The notes under the pieces were generated by a model. The model was not told the origin of the DNA and did not search any database. It saw only the letters and a list, made by a program, of their open reading frames with translations. Of a DNA stretch of 64,000 nt, positions 55,476-63,644 are shown one piece after another; position 1 is the first letter of the stretch; every line of letters begins with the position of its first letter. Source of the DNA: Cytobacillus firmus (lineage in GTDB: Bacteria > Bacillota > Bacilli > Bacillales > Cytobacillaceae); NCBI RefSeq assembly GCF_023612095.1, contig NZ_CP086235.1:2119501-2183500 (forward strand), given 5' to 3'. A program made the position numbers and the translations under genes.

Positions 55476-55741
55476 AGGAAATAGCACAAATAAGGCTATT
55501 TCATATGAATTGAAGATTATTAAAAAAGGACAGACTAATCCCGTTTACTCTGTTCACACAAACAGAGCCTTTGAACGTATTAAATTACTGGTTCAAAGTT
55601 GGGAATCGAAGTCTCATCGCGTGTGTCATTTTTTAATAATCCTCCTAAACTAATTTGATACAGTGACCATTATATGTCCATCTATTAAAAATGTCAAAGG
55701 TTCCTCCGAATTTTGCAGCGGAATGGAGGGTAAATTAGTCA

Positions 55742-56257
55742 TTGAAACGGAGGGAAACGATTATTAACGATTTTGATTGTGTTTTTTCATTTCCTTTATT
55801 TGAAGCGCATGCGGAATCTCTTTCCTATCCCTGCACCATTCTGCTGGAGCCTGTAAAAGTTATACCGAATATGCAGGGAACAGCTCTTATAACCAAAGTG
55901 AAGAAGCCCTATACAGATGAGCCGGACAGTCCTGTCAGGGAACGGACAGCGATTGGAATCTATGCTGACTGGGTGCCCCAGCCTTCTGCATTTGGCGATT
56001 ATGACCAATACGAAGGGGTTGCCCAAATTCCTGGTGTAATCAGCTGGAGATTTAAAATGCACCCTGTTAAAGAAGATCAGCCAAGTATCTTTGGCGGCAT
56101 CCCATGGGTTGGCAAGTTTGACGAAATATCAGCTGAGCTTTCTCCTGATGCAATTGTGCAATTGCGTCTATCCAATTCCCGATCCGGTACATTGGGGCCG
56201 GTTATTTTGCAGAATTCATTAAAGGGGTGTGTCAGGCAGGTGGGTAGGAGTGCTTAA
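55742..56257 (+). CDS. Hypothetical protein (about 165-171 aa)
   Basis: A soluble, Pro-rich protein (QPSAFGDYDQYEGVAQIPGV, IFGGIPWVGKFDEISAELSP). A TTG at 55742 has GGAGGG 11 bases upstream; a second GGAGG lies inside the frame, six and nine bases before two ATT codons, so the start is uncertain. No family recognised. Confidence 0.55.
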   Translation: MKRRETIINDFDCVFSFPLFEAHAESLSYPCTILLEPVKVIPNMQGTALITKVKKPYTDEPDSPVRERTAIGIYADWVPQPSAFGDYDQYEGVAQIPGVISWRFKMHPVKEDQPSIFGGIPWVGKFDEISAELSPDAIVQLRLSNSRSGTLGPVILQNSLKGCVRQVGRSA

Positions 56258-56624
56258 GCGCACATAAATATTTTTATCCGCACATAAAAAAGGGCTATCC
56301 GCACATAAAATATTTTATCTGCACATAAATTTGGTCTATCCGCACAGAAATGCTGTTTGGGGTAAAAAAAAGACACGCTGGGTGCCCAATCTAAATTGGA
56401 AATCAGGAAAACGGCCCAAATGAGGCCGTTTTTTTCGTATTTATTGTCTAAATAATAAGGAATGCCGTCTAAAACTCGTTTTTGCTATGCGCAAATAAAT
56501 GATTTTATACGAAAGTAAAATATGTTATCCGAAAGTAAATTGTATGCTCACCTAAAAAAACAGCTGCAGGAAGTCCAAAATCAGCAAAACGGCCAAAAAA
56601 TCAGGCCGTTTTCGTTTTTATTTC
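56258..56624. repeat. Repeat-rich intergenic region
   Basis: Five degenerate 20-21 base units around (T)CCGCACATAAA (56257-56350) and two or three related CGAAAGTAAA units (56490-56545) each precede a hairpin, AAAACGGCC...GGCCGTTTT (near 56410 and 56595). The second hairpin ends the minus-strand EamA gene; the first looks like a duplicated copy of that gene's 3' end and terminator. Confidence 0.65.
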
Positions 56625-57494
56625 CTAAATAATCAGCAAAGCCGTCCCAATTGTAATCAAAACGGCACCGGCTATGATATTCATACCTGGCTTTTCCTTT
56701 AAAATAATGAAACTTAAGATCATTGTCAGCACCACACTGAATTTATCAATGGGGTTCACGACACTAACCTTGCCGATGGCGAGAGCACCGAAATAGCACA
56801 GCCAGGATAAACCGGTTGCGGCTCCGGAGAGGAAGAGAAATAAATAGGACTTTTTCGAAATGTTTTTAAGCTCCTTAATAGTCCCCTGGAAAAGTACAAT
56901 GCCCCATGCGAAAAGAATGATGATCACAGTCCGGATAAAGGTAGCCACATTGGAGTCGACGTCTTCAATTCCGATCTTTGCTAAAATATTGGTGGCTGCA
57001 GCAAATACAGCGGACAGCACGGCCAGAAAAATATAGGACTTTGTATTAAATACTTTCTTTTGGCGGGTCTTTTTCCTGTCCCGTCCAATTAAGACAAAGG
57101 TTCCAATGGAGATAATGATTCCGCCTGAAACAACCAGTGCTGTGGCGGGTTCCCTGAGAATAAAAAATGATAAGAGGATCGTTAAGACGACGCTCGACTT
57201 ATCGATGGGAACTACCTTCGATACATCTCCAATCTGAATGGCTTTAAAAAAGCAGATCCATGATAAGCCGGTTGTCAGGCCTGAGAGAATAAGAAATATG
57301 TACGATTTTACCGAAATAGTAAAGATGCTTTCTGTTTCACCAGTAATAAGAACCATTAAAAAAGCCATGATGACCACCACAATTGTCCGGACTGCGGTAG
57401 CCAGATTGGAATCAACTTTTTCAATGCCAATTTTCGCAAGGATGGCGGTGAAGGATGCAAACAATGCGGCCAGCATGGCTAAAATTATACTCAT
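56625..57494 (-). CDS. EamA/DMT family transporter
   Basis: Ten membrane segments arranged as two homologous EamA halves (each with a KIGIE.VDSN.AT..RT repeat and SWLCYF/SWICFF motif). This is the drug/metabolite transporter superfamily; substrate unknown. The ATG at 57494 is preferred because GTGGAG lies nine bases upstream. Confidence 0.9.
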   Translation of the reverse strand: MSIILAMLAALFASFTAILAKIGIEKVDSNLATAVRTIVVVIMAFLMVLITGETESIFTISVKSYIFLILSGLTTGLSWICFFKAIQIGDVSKVVPIDKSSVVLTILLSFFILREPATALVVSGGIIISIGTFVLIGRDRKKTRQKKVFNTKSYIFLAVLSAVFAAATNILAKIGIEDVDSNVATFIRTVIIILFAWGIVLFQGTIKELKNISKKSYLFLFLSGAATGLSWLCYFGALAIGKVSVVNPIDKFSVVLTMILSFIILKEKPGMNIIAGAVLITIGTALLII

Positions 57495-57627
57495 ACACAT
57501 GAACTCCACTTCTGCAATTGGTTAAGTATAGTGATGTATAGAATATTATTTGATTCATTTAGTTAAAAAATTCTGTTTTCTTGTTGAGTATTCTATATTA
57601 TAGTTTGGTTAAGCAAGGAGGAAGAAA

Positions 57628-57855
57628 ATGGATCATATTGATAAAAGGAATCGCCTTGATGAAGAACCATTTAGCTTTCGGGTAAATAAAAATAGCACAG
57701 TGTTTCTTGATTTTAATGGAAAACAAGTGAAAATCCTAAAGGGTAAAGAGTCGGAGAAGTTTCTAAAAAGAATGAGTGATGCTGAAGATGAAAAGAGCAG
57801 GCAATTAATCATGGCGAAGATAACGGGGAATTTTAAACGGGGAAATGAACGGTGA
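57628..57855 (+). CDS. Hypothetical protein (75 aa)
   Basis: A charged, soluble protein (FSFRVNKNSTVFLDFNGKQV followed by KILKGKESEKFLKRM). AAGGAGG precedes the ATG at good spacing. No family recognised. Convergent with the VOC gene downstream. Confidence 0.7.
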   Translation: MDHIDKRNRLDEEPFSFRVNKNSTVFLDFNGKQVKILKGKESEKFLKRMSDAEDEKSRQLIMAKITGNFKRGNER

Positions 57856-57921
57856 TTGTTTTGAGCTAAAGCAGCAGTGACAATGGGCACTGCTGCTTCT
57901 ATTTTTATGTAAGAAGAATAT

Positions 57922-58293
57922 CTATCTATGCTGGTCGAAAAGAATAGCGTTGCCATCCGGATCTTCAAGGGTGAAGCTTGCAGGGCCGGAGCCTGATTCA
58001 TTTGCCTCATTTATAATAGAGATCCCTTGTTCCTTCAGCTGCTTTTGAAGGTCCCTAATGTCAGTGAATTCCTCTAAGTTTTCTGCGTTCTGATTCCAGC
58101 CAGGATTAAATGTAAGGATGTTTTTCTCGAACATGCCTTGGAATAGACCTATCACACAGTTTTCATTCTTCAAAATCAGCCAATTTTGCTCAATATCTCC
58201 GCCTAATGCCTCAAAACCAAGTTTTTCGTAAAATTCTTTTGACTTCTGAATGTCTTTTACGCTTAAGCTTACTGAAAACGCTCCTATTTTCAT
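57922..58293 (-). CDS. VOC (glyoxalase/bleomycin resistance) family protein
   Basis: A 123-residue VOC protein: [20 protein letters not shown] at the start and [17 protein letters not shown] at the end mark the two beta-alpha-beta-beta-beta modules. ATG 58293 follows GGAGGA. Function unknown; some members bind antibiotics or act as lyases. Confidence 0.88.
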   Translation of the reverse strand: MKIGAFSVSLSVKDIQKSKEFYEKLGFEALGGDIEQNWLILKNENCVIGLFQGMFEKNILTFNPGWNQNAENLEEFTDIRDLQKQLKEQGISIINEANESGSGPASFTLEDPDGNAILFDQHR

Positions 58294-58402
58294 GGTTCCT
58301 CCTTCGGTTTTCTTATTATTCAGATAACTAATTTTGAGTTTAATCGAAGTCATTTAATAAAGCAATATTACTGTGAATAAAAAAAGCGGCTAGCGCCGCT
58401 TT

Positions 58403-58696
58403 TTAATAATGTCTTCTCCTCCGAAACCGGCTGCAGGTAAAATCGGTCTGAATCTTCATATAAATATAAATGATTGACGCAATGGTTCCTTCTTCGCCAT
58501 GCATGTTTGTTTTTGGCTTCAGACATCTGAGAAATTCCTGGTCACACCTGCATTTGGATCTTCCGCTTGCCCAGCATTTATCGTGTGCTCTGCAGCATTC
58601 GTCCACTCCATTAATGGGTGCGCCCGGTCCGCTGCACCCTGGACCGCACCATTTGTAGCCCGGAAAAAGGCAAGGAACCCGTTTTTTTCTATTCAA
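58403..58696 (-). CDS. Small phospholipase A2-like protein (97 aa)
   Basis: WCGPGCSGPGAPINGVDECCRAHDKCW matches the calcium-loop and catalytic region of phospholipase A2, with the HD dyad at residues 38-39 and several Cys pairs. The N terminus is basic, without a signal peptide. The TTG at 58696 has GAGGG at good spacing. Similar small proteins occur in spore-forming bacteria, but the role is not established. It would hydrolyse phospholipids if active. Confidence 0.78.
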   Translation of the reverse strand: MNRKKRVPCLFPGYKWCGPGCSGPGAPINGVDECCRAHDKCWASGRSKCRCDQEFLRCLKPKTNMHGEEGTIASIIYIYMKIQTDFTCSRFRRRRHY

Positions 58697-58870
58697 TAGT
58701 ATCCCTCTTTTAATATCAATTTAATCTATGAATATGACAGAATCATAATAGAGGTGTGGTTACTTATCTATTAAAAGAAGATTGTTTTCGTATTAAGGGC
58801 AGGGGCCCATACCCCATAGGCAACTGACGCATATCCTTTACTGTAGACAAATACAGAGGAGGAGTTCCGT

Positions 58871-59155
58871 TTGGATTATCAATACCAGCAAATGCCGGTG
58901 TCACAGGAGTTTGTTCCGCACAATGGCATGTATTTCACTGACCATCGAGTTCGTCCCGGATTTGGAATTGGAAGAAGACCCGGATTCGGGTTTGGCCGGC
59001 CGGGATTCGGGTTTGGCGGCCCAGGCTTTGGTCTGGGGCTTGGATTTTTAGGAGGGCTTGCGACAGGAGCATTGCTGACGCCGGGACCTGGCTTTGGATA
59101 TCCTTATTATCCATACCCGCCTTACCCGTACGCGCCATATCCTTACTATTACTAA
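58871..59155 (+). CDS. Gly/Phe/Pro/Tyr-rich low-complexity protein (94 aa)
   Basis: Residues 28-60 are a GFGxGRPGFGFG-type repeat, then a short hydrophobic glycine-rich helix, and a PYYPYPPYPY tail. The composition resembles spore coat or surface proteins of Bacillus. TTG start with GAGGAGG upstream. A terminator follows at 59160. Confidence 0.75.
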   Translation: MDYQYQQMPVSQEFVPHNGMYFTDHRVRPGFGIGRRPGFGFGRPGFGFGGPGFGLGLGFLGGLATGALLTPGPGFGYPYYPYPPYPYAPYPYYY

Positions 59156-59159
59156 GAAG

Positions 59160-59197
59160 GCTGAGCTTTGTCCCTGGGGCAGGGCTCTTTTTTAATT
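59160..59197 (+). terminator. Rho-independent terminator
   Basis: GAGC...CCTG-GGG-CAGG.GCTC hairpin followed by six Ts. Confidence 0.6.
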
Positions 59198-59250
59198 GAT
59201 TAAATTTTCAGTTTTATTTAATATAAAAATAACGAAAGGAGTGTAAGAAC

Positions 59251-59631
59251 ATGATTAAACAAGTCGGACAAATTATGCTTTACGTTAACAATCAGGATGA
59301 AGCAGTAAATTTTTGGACTGAAAAAGCCGGATTTCATGTATTGGCCGAGGAAGATAATGGCCAGGGAATGAGATGGATCGAAGTATCTCCATCAAAGGAG
59401 TCGGAGACGAGTATTATTCTGCATAATAAGGAATGGGTAGCGAAGATGTCGCCGGGATTAAACCTGGGCACCCCTTCGTTGATGTTTTTTACAGAAAATC
59501 TTGAAAAACTTCATAGCGATTTTTCAAACAAGGGCATTACGGTTGGAGAAATTGCAGAAATGCCTTCAGGCCGGGTTTTTAACTTTGCGGATGGTGAAGA
59601 GAATTACTTTGCTGTTATGGAGAGAAAGTGA
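59251..59631 (+). CDS. VOC family protein
   Basis: A 126-residue VOC protein (VGQIMLYVNNQDEAVNFWTEK, then FNFADGEENYFAVMERK). GAAAGGAG precedes the ATG. It is the third VOC protein in this window, distinct from that at 57922. Function unknown. Confidence 0.9.
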   Translation: MIKQVGQIMLYVNNQDEAVNFWTEKAGFHVLAEEDNGQGMRWIEVSPSKESETSIILHNKEWVAKMSPGLNLGTPSLMFFTENLEKLHSDFSNKGITVGEIAEMPSGRVFNFADGEENYFAVMERK

Positions 59632-60006
59632 AAAGTTTGAGTGAAAGACGATCGCGGCAGTTGATCGAGCATTACATAGGCTTGTCAGCTCACATTTTGA
59701 TGCCGGGCTTCCATTGGGAGATAAAAAAAACTAAAAACTGAGTTTTTAGGATTAAAGCTTACGGGAAAAGCGTACAAAAAATAGTCAGGACCGCTAATCT
59801 AAAAAGTTTCTCAAGCATAGCGCCAGCTCCTTTCGATTAGTTGGTATATTTTTATTTTAAGCCTGCTTTATTAAAGCAGGATAAAAGGTCTGTAAATTTA
59901 TTGTTAAATGTTTTTTGGAGGGGGTGCGGGGGCATCTCTTTTTAAATTAAACTAAAGCTCCATTACCTCTATTATTTTGATATTCTTAAAGAAAGGGGGA
60001 AGGGAA
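59632..60006. other. Intergenic region before the cysteine desulfurase
   Basis: Holds a CCTGCTTT/AAAGCAGG hairpin at about 59863-59884 and short repeats; no gene is supported. It was checked for a selenocysteine tRNA-like structure and none was recognised. Confidence 0.45.
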
Positions 60007-61122
60007 ATGAACAAAGTATATCTTGATTACAACGCAAGCACACCTTTGGCCCCAGAGGTTGCAGATCACATGTATCCTTTTCTGACAGACTTTTACGGAA
60101 ATCCTTCTGCAATGCACTGGGCAGGGCTGCCGGTAAAAGAAAAAATGAATCGTGCGAGGCAACAGGTATCTGACTTGCTGTCATGCTCACCTGAAGAGAT
60201 TATTTTTACCAGCGGCGGAAGTGAAGCAAATAACCTGGCATTAAAGGGCTATTTTTTCAAGCATCTGAAAAAAGGCAAGCACATCATTACATCAAAAATA
60301 GAGCATCCTGCCATAATCGAGCCATTAAAATTTCTCGAGCGTTTAGGGGCTGAACTCACGATGCTGGATGTGGATAAATATGGAATGATTTCTGCTGGAG
60401 ATATTGAAAAGGCGATTCGGGAAGACACAATCCTGATCACCATTATGCATTCAAACAATGAAGTGGGGACTCTGCAGCCAATAGAAGAAATAGCCGAAAT
60501 CGCAAGGAGGCACAAGATCGCATTTCATACCGATGCTTCCCAATCCGCCGGGAAGGTGCCTGTTGATGTTAATGAGCTGAATGTGGATATGCTCACCATT
60601 GCCGGCCATAAATTGTACGCGCCTAAAGGGGTTGGCGCCTTATATATCAGAAAAGGCATCGAGCTTGAACCGATTATTCATGGGGCAGGACATGAGTTTG
60701 GAATGCGTGCAGGAACTGAGAATACCTTGCTTGCAGCCGGACTCGGCAAAGCCTGTGAGTTAGCTGGGAAGCATGTCTCGGACGGCGGGCTTGCTGACTT
60801 AACGGATTATTTCTGGGGTAAATTGAAGGTGGCCTTTGGAGATGAAATAGTCCTAAATGGACATGAAGAAAAACGGCTGCCGAATACCCTTAATGTCAGT
60901 TTTATGAATCGGGTTGGCCAGGACATTTTATCAGCCATTCCTCAGCTTGCAGCCTCTACAGGGTCTGCCTGTCATGCAGGAAAAGTGGAATTATCTCCAG
61001 TTTTGAAGGAAATGGGGGTTCCGAAACACATTGGAATGGGCGCTGTCAGATTCAGCCTGGGGAAATATACGACAAAAGAGGAGCTTGATCAGGTGGTTTC
61101 CTGGCTTAAAGAAGTGATTTAG
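60007..61122 (+). CDS. Cysteine desulfurase (NifS/IscS-like)
   Basis: A 371-residue PLP enzyme. YLDYNASTP, FTSGGSEANNLAL and the Schiff-base lysine in TIAGHKLYAPKG are typical. The catalytic Cys is in GSACHAGK. It mobilises sulfur (or selenium) from cysteine for Fe-S clusters, thio-tRNA or other uses. It stands alone, not next to mnmA, nifU or thiI. In genomes with selenoproteins, such a gene can also deliver selenium; that is only an inference here. ATG 60007 has GGGGAAGG upstream. Confidence 0.92.
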   Translation: MNKVYLDYNASTPLAPEVADHMYPFLTDFYGNPSAMHWAGLPVKEKMNRARQQVSDLLSCSPEEIIFTSGGSEANNLALKGYFFKHLKKGKHIITSKIEHPAIIEPLKFLERLGAELTMLDVDKYGMISAGDIEKAIREDTILITIMHSNNEVGTLQPIEEIAEIARRHKIAFHTDASQSAGKVPVDVNELNVDMLTIAGHKLYAPKGVGALYIRKGIELEPIIHGAGHEFGMRAGTENTLLAAGLGKACELAGKHVSDGGLADLTDYFWGKLKVAFGDEIVLNGHEEKRLPNTLNVSFMNRVGQDILSAIPQLAASTGSACHAGKVELSPVLKEMGVPKHIGMGAVRFSLGKYTTKEELDQVVSWLKEVI

Positions 61123-61129
61123 GAGCCCG

Positions 61130-61662
61130 TTATTCCACTGAAAAGACATCAGCAATCTGCATACTATCATCTGAAAAAATGCAGTACATATCTTCATAAC
61201 CGTTTTCAATGGCCATTTTCGGAATGACCATCCCATCGAAGCCTTGCTTCGTAAGACTTTCGCGAAATTCAACGTTGGCTTCATCTTTATTTAATAGGAT
61301 CGCCTTATCTTTCCAGTTAAGGTGTCTTTTTTTGTGCTCGCATAGTCGCAAAAGGGATCTCTCTCATTCATGAATTGTTCAAAGGAATCAAATTCCTTTA
61401 AGTTAGGTTCATCTATATAGATTTTATAGACATATCCGCGGATCTGCTTATCGTATTGAACCACTTTCGGCGTTCCATCCTCCCAGAACTCCGTATCCGA
61501 TTTTTCACAGACGGTCTCTGTTCCAATGGCAAATGACTGAGCAGACTCAAAATTGGATGTACACCAGATCCCAAGTGTATCGAATTCCTTCATTGTTTTT
61601 TGGACTGACATCTCTTTTTGAAAGTACTCCAATTTCTTAATGGAACCATGATAAAGGATCAA
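61130..61662 (-). pseudogene. ART-like protein (LYHGS motif), frameshifted in an A7 run
   Basis: Two frames make one protein of about 175 residues: it begins with LYHGSIKKLEYFQKE and LGIWCTSNFESAQSFA, resembling the N-terminal motif of ADP-ribosyltransferase-fold proteins, then after FCDYASTKK continues as HLNWKDKAILLN and QGFDGMVIPKM. The break falls in the run of seven Ts (61327-61333 on the plus strand). TTG at 61662 has GGAGG eight bases upstream. Function and family are tentative. Confidence 0.65.
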
Positions 61663-61772
61663 AATAAACACCTCCCATTATTAGTGTGTGCAATATTTAT
61701 TCATTTATTTAAATGTGATTGTTTTTCTTTCAGCTTTTGGAAATGCTAATAGAAAAGGAGGGACGTGTAGTC

Positions 61773-62780
61773 ATGAATGATAGTCAGAACACTGCATTAA
61801 CTGCAGCTGAAATAGCGCAATTATGGTCGGCTTATTTGAACAGCAGCTTGAGTCAGTGTATTTTCACCTATTTTTCAACTACAGTGGAAGACCAGAAACT
61901 GCAGTCCATGCTTCAGGATGGTCTTCAATTAACGGTGACCCATTTAAAGAAGGTGACTGAATTTCTTGAAAATGAAGGGATTGCCATTCCTTATGGATTT
62001 AAGCCGGAAGAGGATGTGTATCCTAATGCCCCAAAATTGTTCTCAGAAAATTTCTCACTGCATTTCCTTTATAATCTTACCATGTTTGCAGTGAATTTTT
62101 ATGCTTTGGCCAAAACACTTTCTGTCCGGTCAGATATTGTTGAATACTTTAATAATTGCTTAATGGAAGCGAATGCGTACGAAACAAAGCTAAAAAATAT
62201 GCTTATGAACAAAGGCTTGTATATGAGATCTCCCCATGTCATCCCGGTAAAAGAAACCAGCTTTGTCGAAAGCAAAAAATTCATGGGCGGATTGTTCGGC
62301 GATAAAAGGCCCCTGAATGTGATTGAAATTACAAATATATATAACAGCTTGAAAAGGAATGCCATGGGAAACTCGATTATGATTGGATTTAGCCAGGTTG
62401 CCAAATCCAAGGAAGTTGGCCAATTCTTGATAAGGGGAAGGGATATAGCTGCAAAACATACAAAAATCTTTGCGGAGCAGCTTGAGGAAAGTTTTTTGCC
62501 TATTAGCTTGTCCTGGGATATGGAAGTAACAGATTCCACTTCTCCTCCCTTTTCAGATAAACTAATGTTGTTTATGACAACCACGCTCATTGCATTAAGT
62601 ACAGGTTTATATGCAACAAGTGCTGCATCGAGTGCACGAAAAGATATTTCGCTTAGCTTCATCCGACTGTCTGCTGAGATCGCTAATTATGCTGAAGATG
62701 GCGCAAACATTCTGATTAAAAATGGCTGGTTCGAGGAGCCGCCGCATCCGGCGGATCATGATGAACTGGCGAATAGATGA
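61773..62780 (+). CDS. DUF3231 family protein (335 aa)
   Basis: A helical protein with two homologous halves (each with L..AEIAQLWSAY/VIEITNIYNSL and a HLKKV or AAKHTKIF stretch), as in DUF3231 ferritin-like spore-associated proteins. ATG 61773 is supported by AAAGGAGGG upstream. These proteins are often made in sporulating cells; function is not known. Confidence 0.87.
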   Translation: MNDSQNTALTAAEIAQLWSAYLNSSLSQCIFTYFSTTVEDQKLQSMLQDGLQLTVTHLKKVTEFLENEGIAIPYGFKPEEDVYPNAPKLFSENFSLHFLYNLTMFAVNFYALAKTLSVRSDIVEYFNNCLMEANAYETKLKNMLMNKGLYMRSPHVIPVKETSFVESKKFMGGLFGDKRPLNVIEITNIYNSLKRNAMGNSIMIGFSQVAKSKEVGQFLIRGRDIAAKHTKIFAEQLEESFLPISLSWDMEVTDSTSPPFSDKLMLFMTTTLIALSTGLYATSAASSARKDISLSFIRLSAEIANYAEDGANILIKNGWFEEPPHPADHDELANR

Positions 62781-62926
62781 GAGAAATGATAACGCCAAGA
62801 TCCGTATAACAAGCACTGTAAGCGACCCAATCCTGAATCAGGATTCCGGCTTTGAGCTTTTTCCGTGTAAAATAAAATCCACCCAACTATACTAAAGAAG
62901 AAAATACTGTATGGGAGGAATCAGGT

Positions 62927-63625
62927 ATGCATATTGAGATGTGGACTGACTTCGCTTGACCGTTTTGCTATATTGGCAAAAGGCATCTGGAGGATGCCAT
63001 TAAACAGATTAATCATCCAATCGAAGTGACTTACAGGTGCTTCGAACTGGACCCGACGGCAGAGCGGGATATTCAGGATAACATGTATGAAAAATTGTCG
63101 AAGAAATATGGGATGACGATTGAGCAGGCGAAAGCCAACACGCAAAACATGGTGCAGATGGCGACAAACGCCGGGCTGGAATTCAACATTGATACCATTG
63201 TTCTCACTAATACGTTTGACGCACACCGTCTGACGATGTTTGCCAAAACAAAAGGGTTAATGAAAGAAATGACAGAACGGCTGCTGAAGGCTTATTTTAC
63301 AGATTCCAGGCATATTGGAGATCCTGCAACATTAGCCCAGTTAGCAGAAGAAGTTGGCCTGAACCGGGAAGAAGCTGAACAAATGCTTGCCGGTGATGCG
63401 TTTGCGGCTGAAGTCCGTGCAGATGAGCAATTGGCACAGCAGTACCGCATTACAGGGGTACCGTTCTTTCTTATTAATAAAAAGTATGCATTAAGCGGGG
63501 CGCAGCCAACAGAGATGATCGTTCAAGCGCTGCAGAAGATAATTGCAGAGGACGAGATAACTGTTCTAAATGACAGCGAAGGTATGATCTGTGATGATGA
63601 CGGCTGTGAAATCCCGAAGAAATAA
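62927..63625 (+). CDS. DsbA/FrnE-family oxidoreductase with in-frame TGA at the catalytic Cys (putative selenoprotein)
   Basis: From the ATG at 62927 (GGAGG eight bases upstream) the frame reads MHIEMWTDFA-TGA-PFCYIGK. The TGA (62957-62959) stands exactly where FrnE/YwbO-type proteins have the first Cys of CPFC. The frame then runs unbroken to 63625: 232 residues with the helical insertion, the cis-Pro loop TGVPFF, and a C-terminal CDDDGCEIPKK. A 6-bp hairpin with a TGGAG loop lies at 62982-62998, and TGA to loop is 28 bases, consistent with bacterial SECIS geometry. If the codon is read as selenocysteine, this is a U-x-x-C thioredoxin-fold enzyme. The alternative is a nonsense mutation or base error. 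Automated callers would start it wrongly at 63026. Confidence 0.75.
62982..62998 (+). promoter_or_regulatory. Putative bacterial SECIS hairpin
   Basis: GGCATC-TGGAG-GATGCC: a perfect 6-bp stem, five-base loop with G at its second position, 28 bases between TGA and loop. A competing pairing TGGCA/TGCCA overlaps it. Confidence 0.55.
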
Positions 63626-63644
63626 TTAAATCATAAAGAGGATT

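Noticed and set aside
55453..55653. 66-codon plus-strand frame upstream of the hypothetical gene at 55742
   Set aside because: No ribosome binding site, overlaps the rlmA operon promoter, and no family match.
59900..59940. Possible selenocysteine tRNA near GGAGGGGGTGCGGGGGC
   Set aside because: No cloverleaf with a UCA anticodon or long variable arm could be formed.
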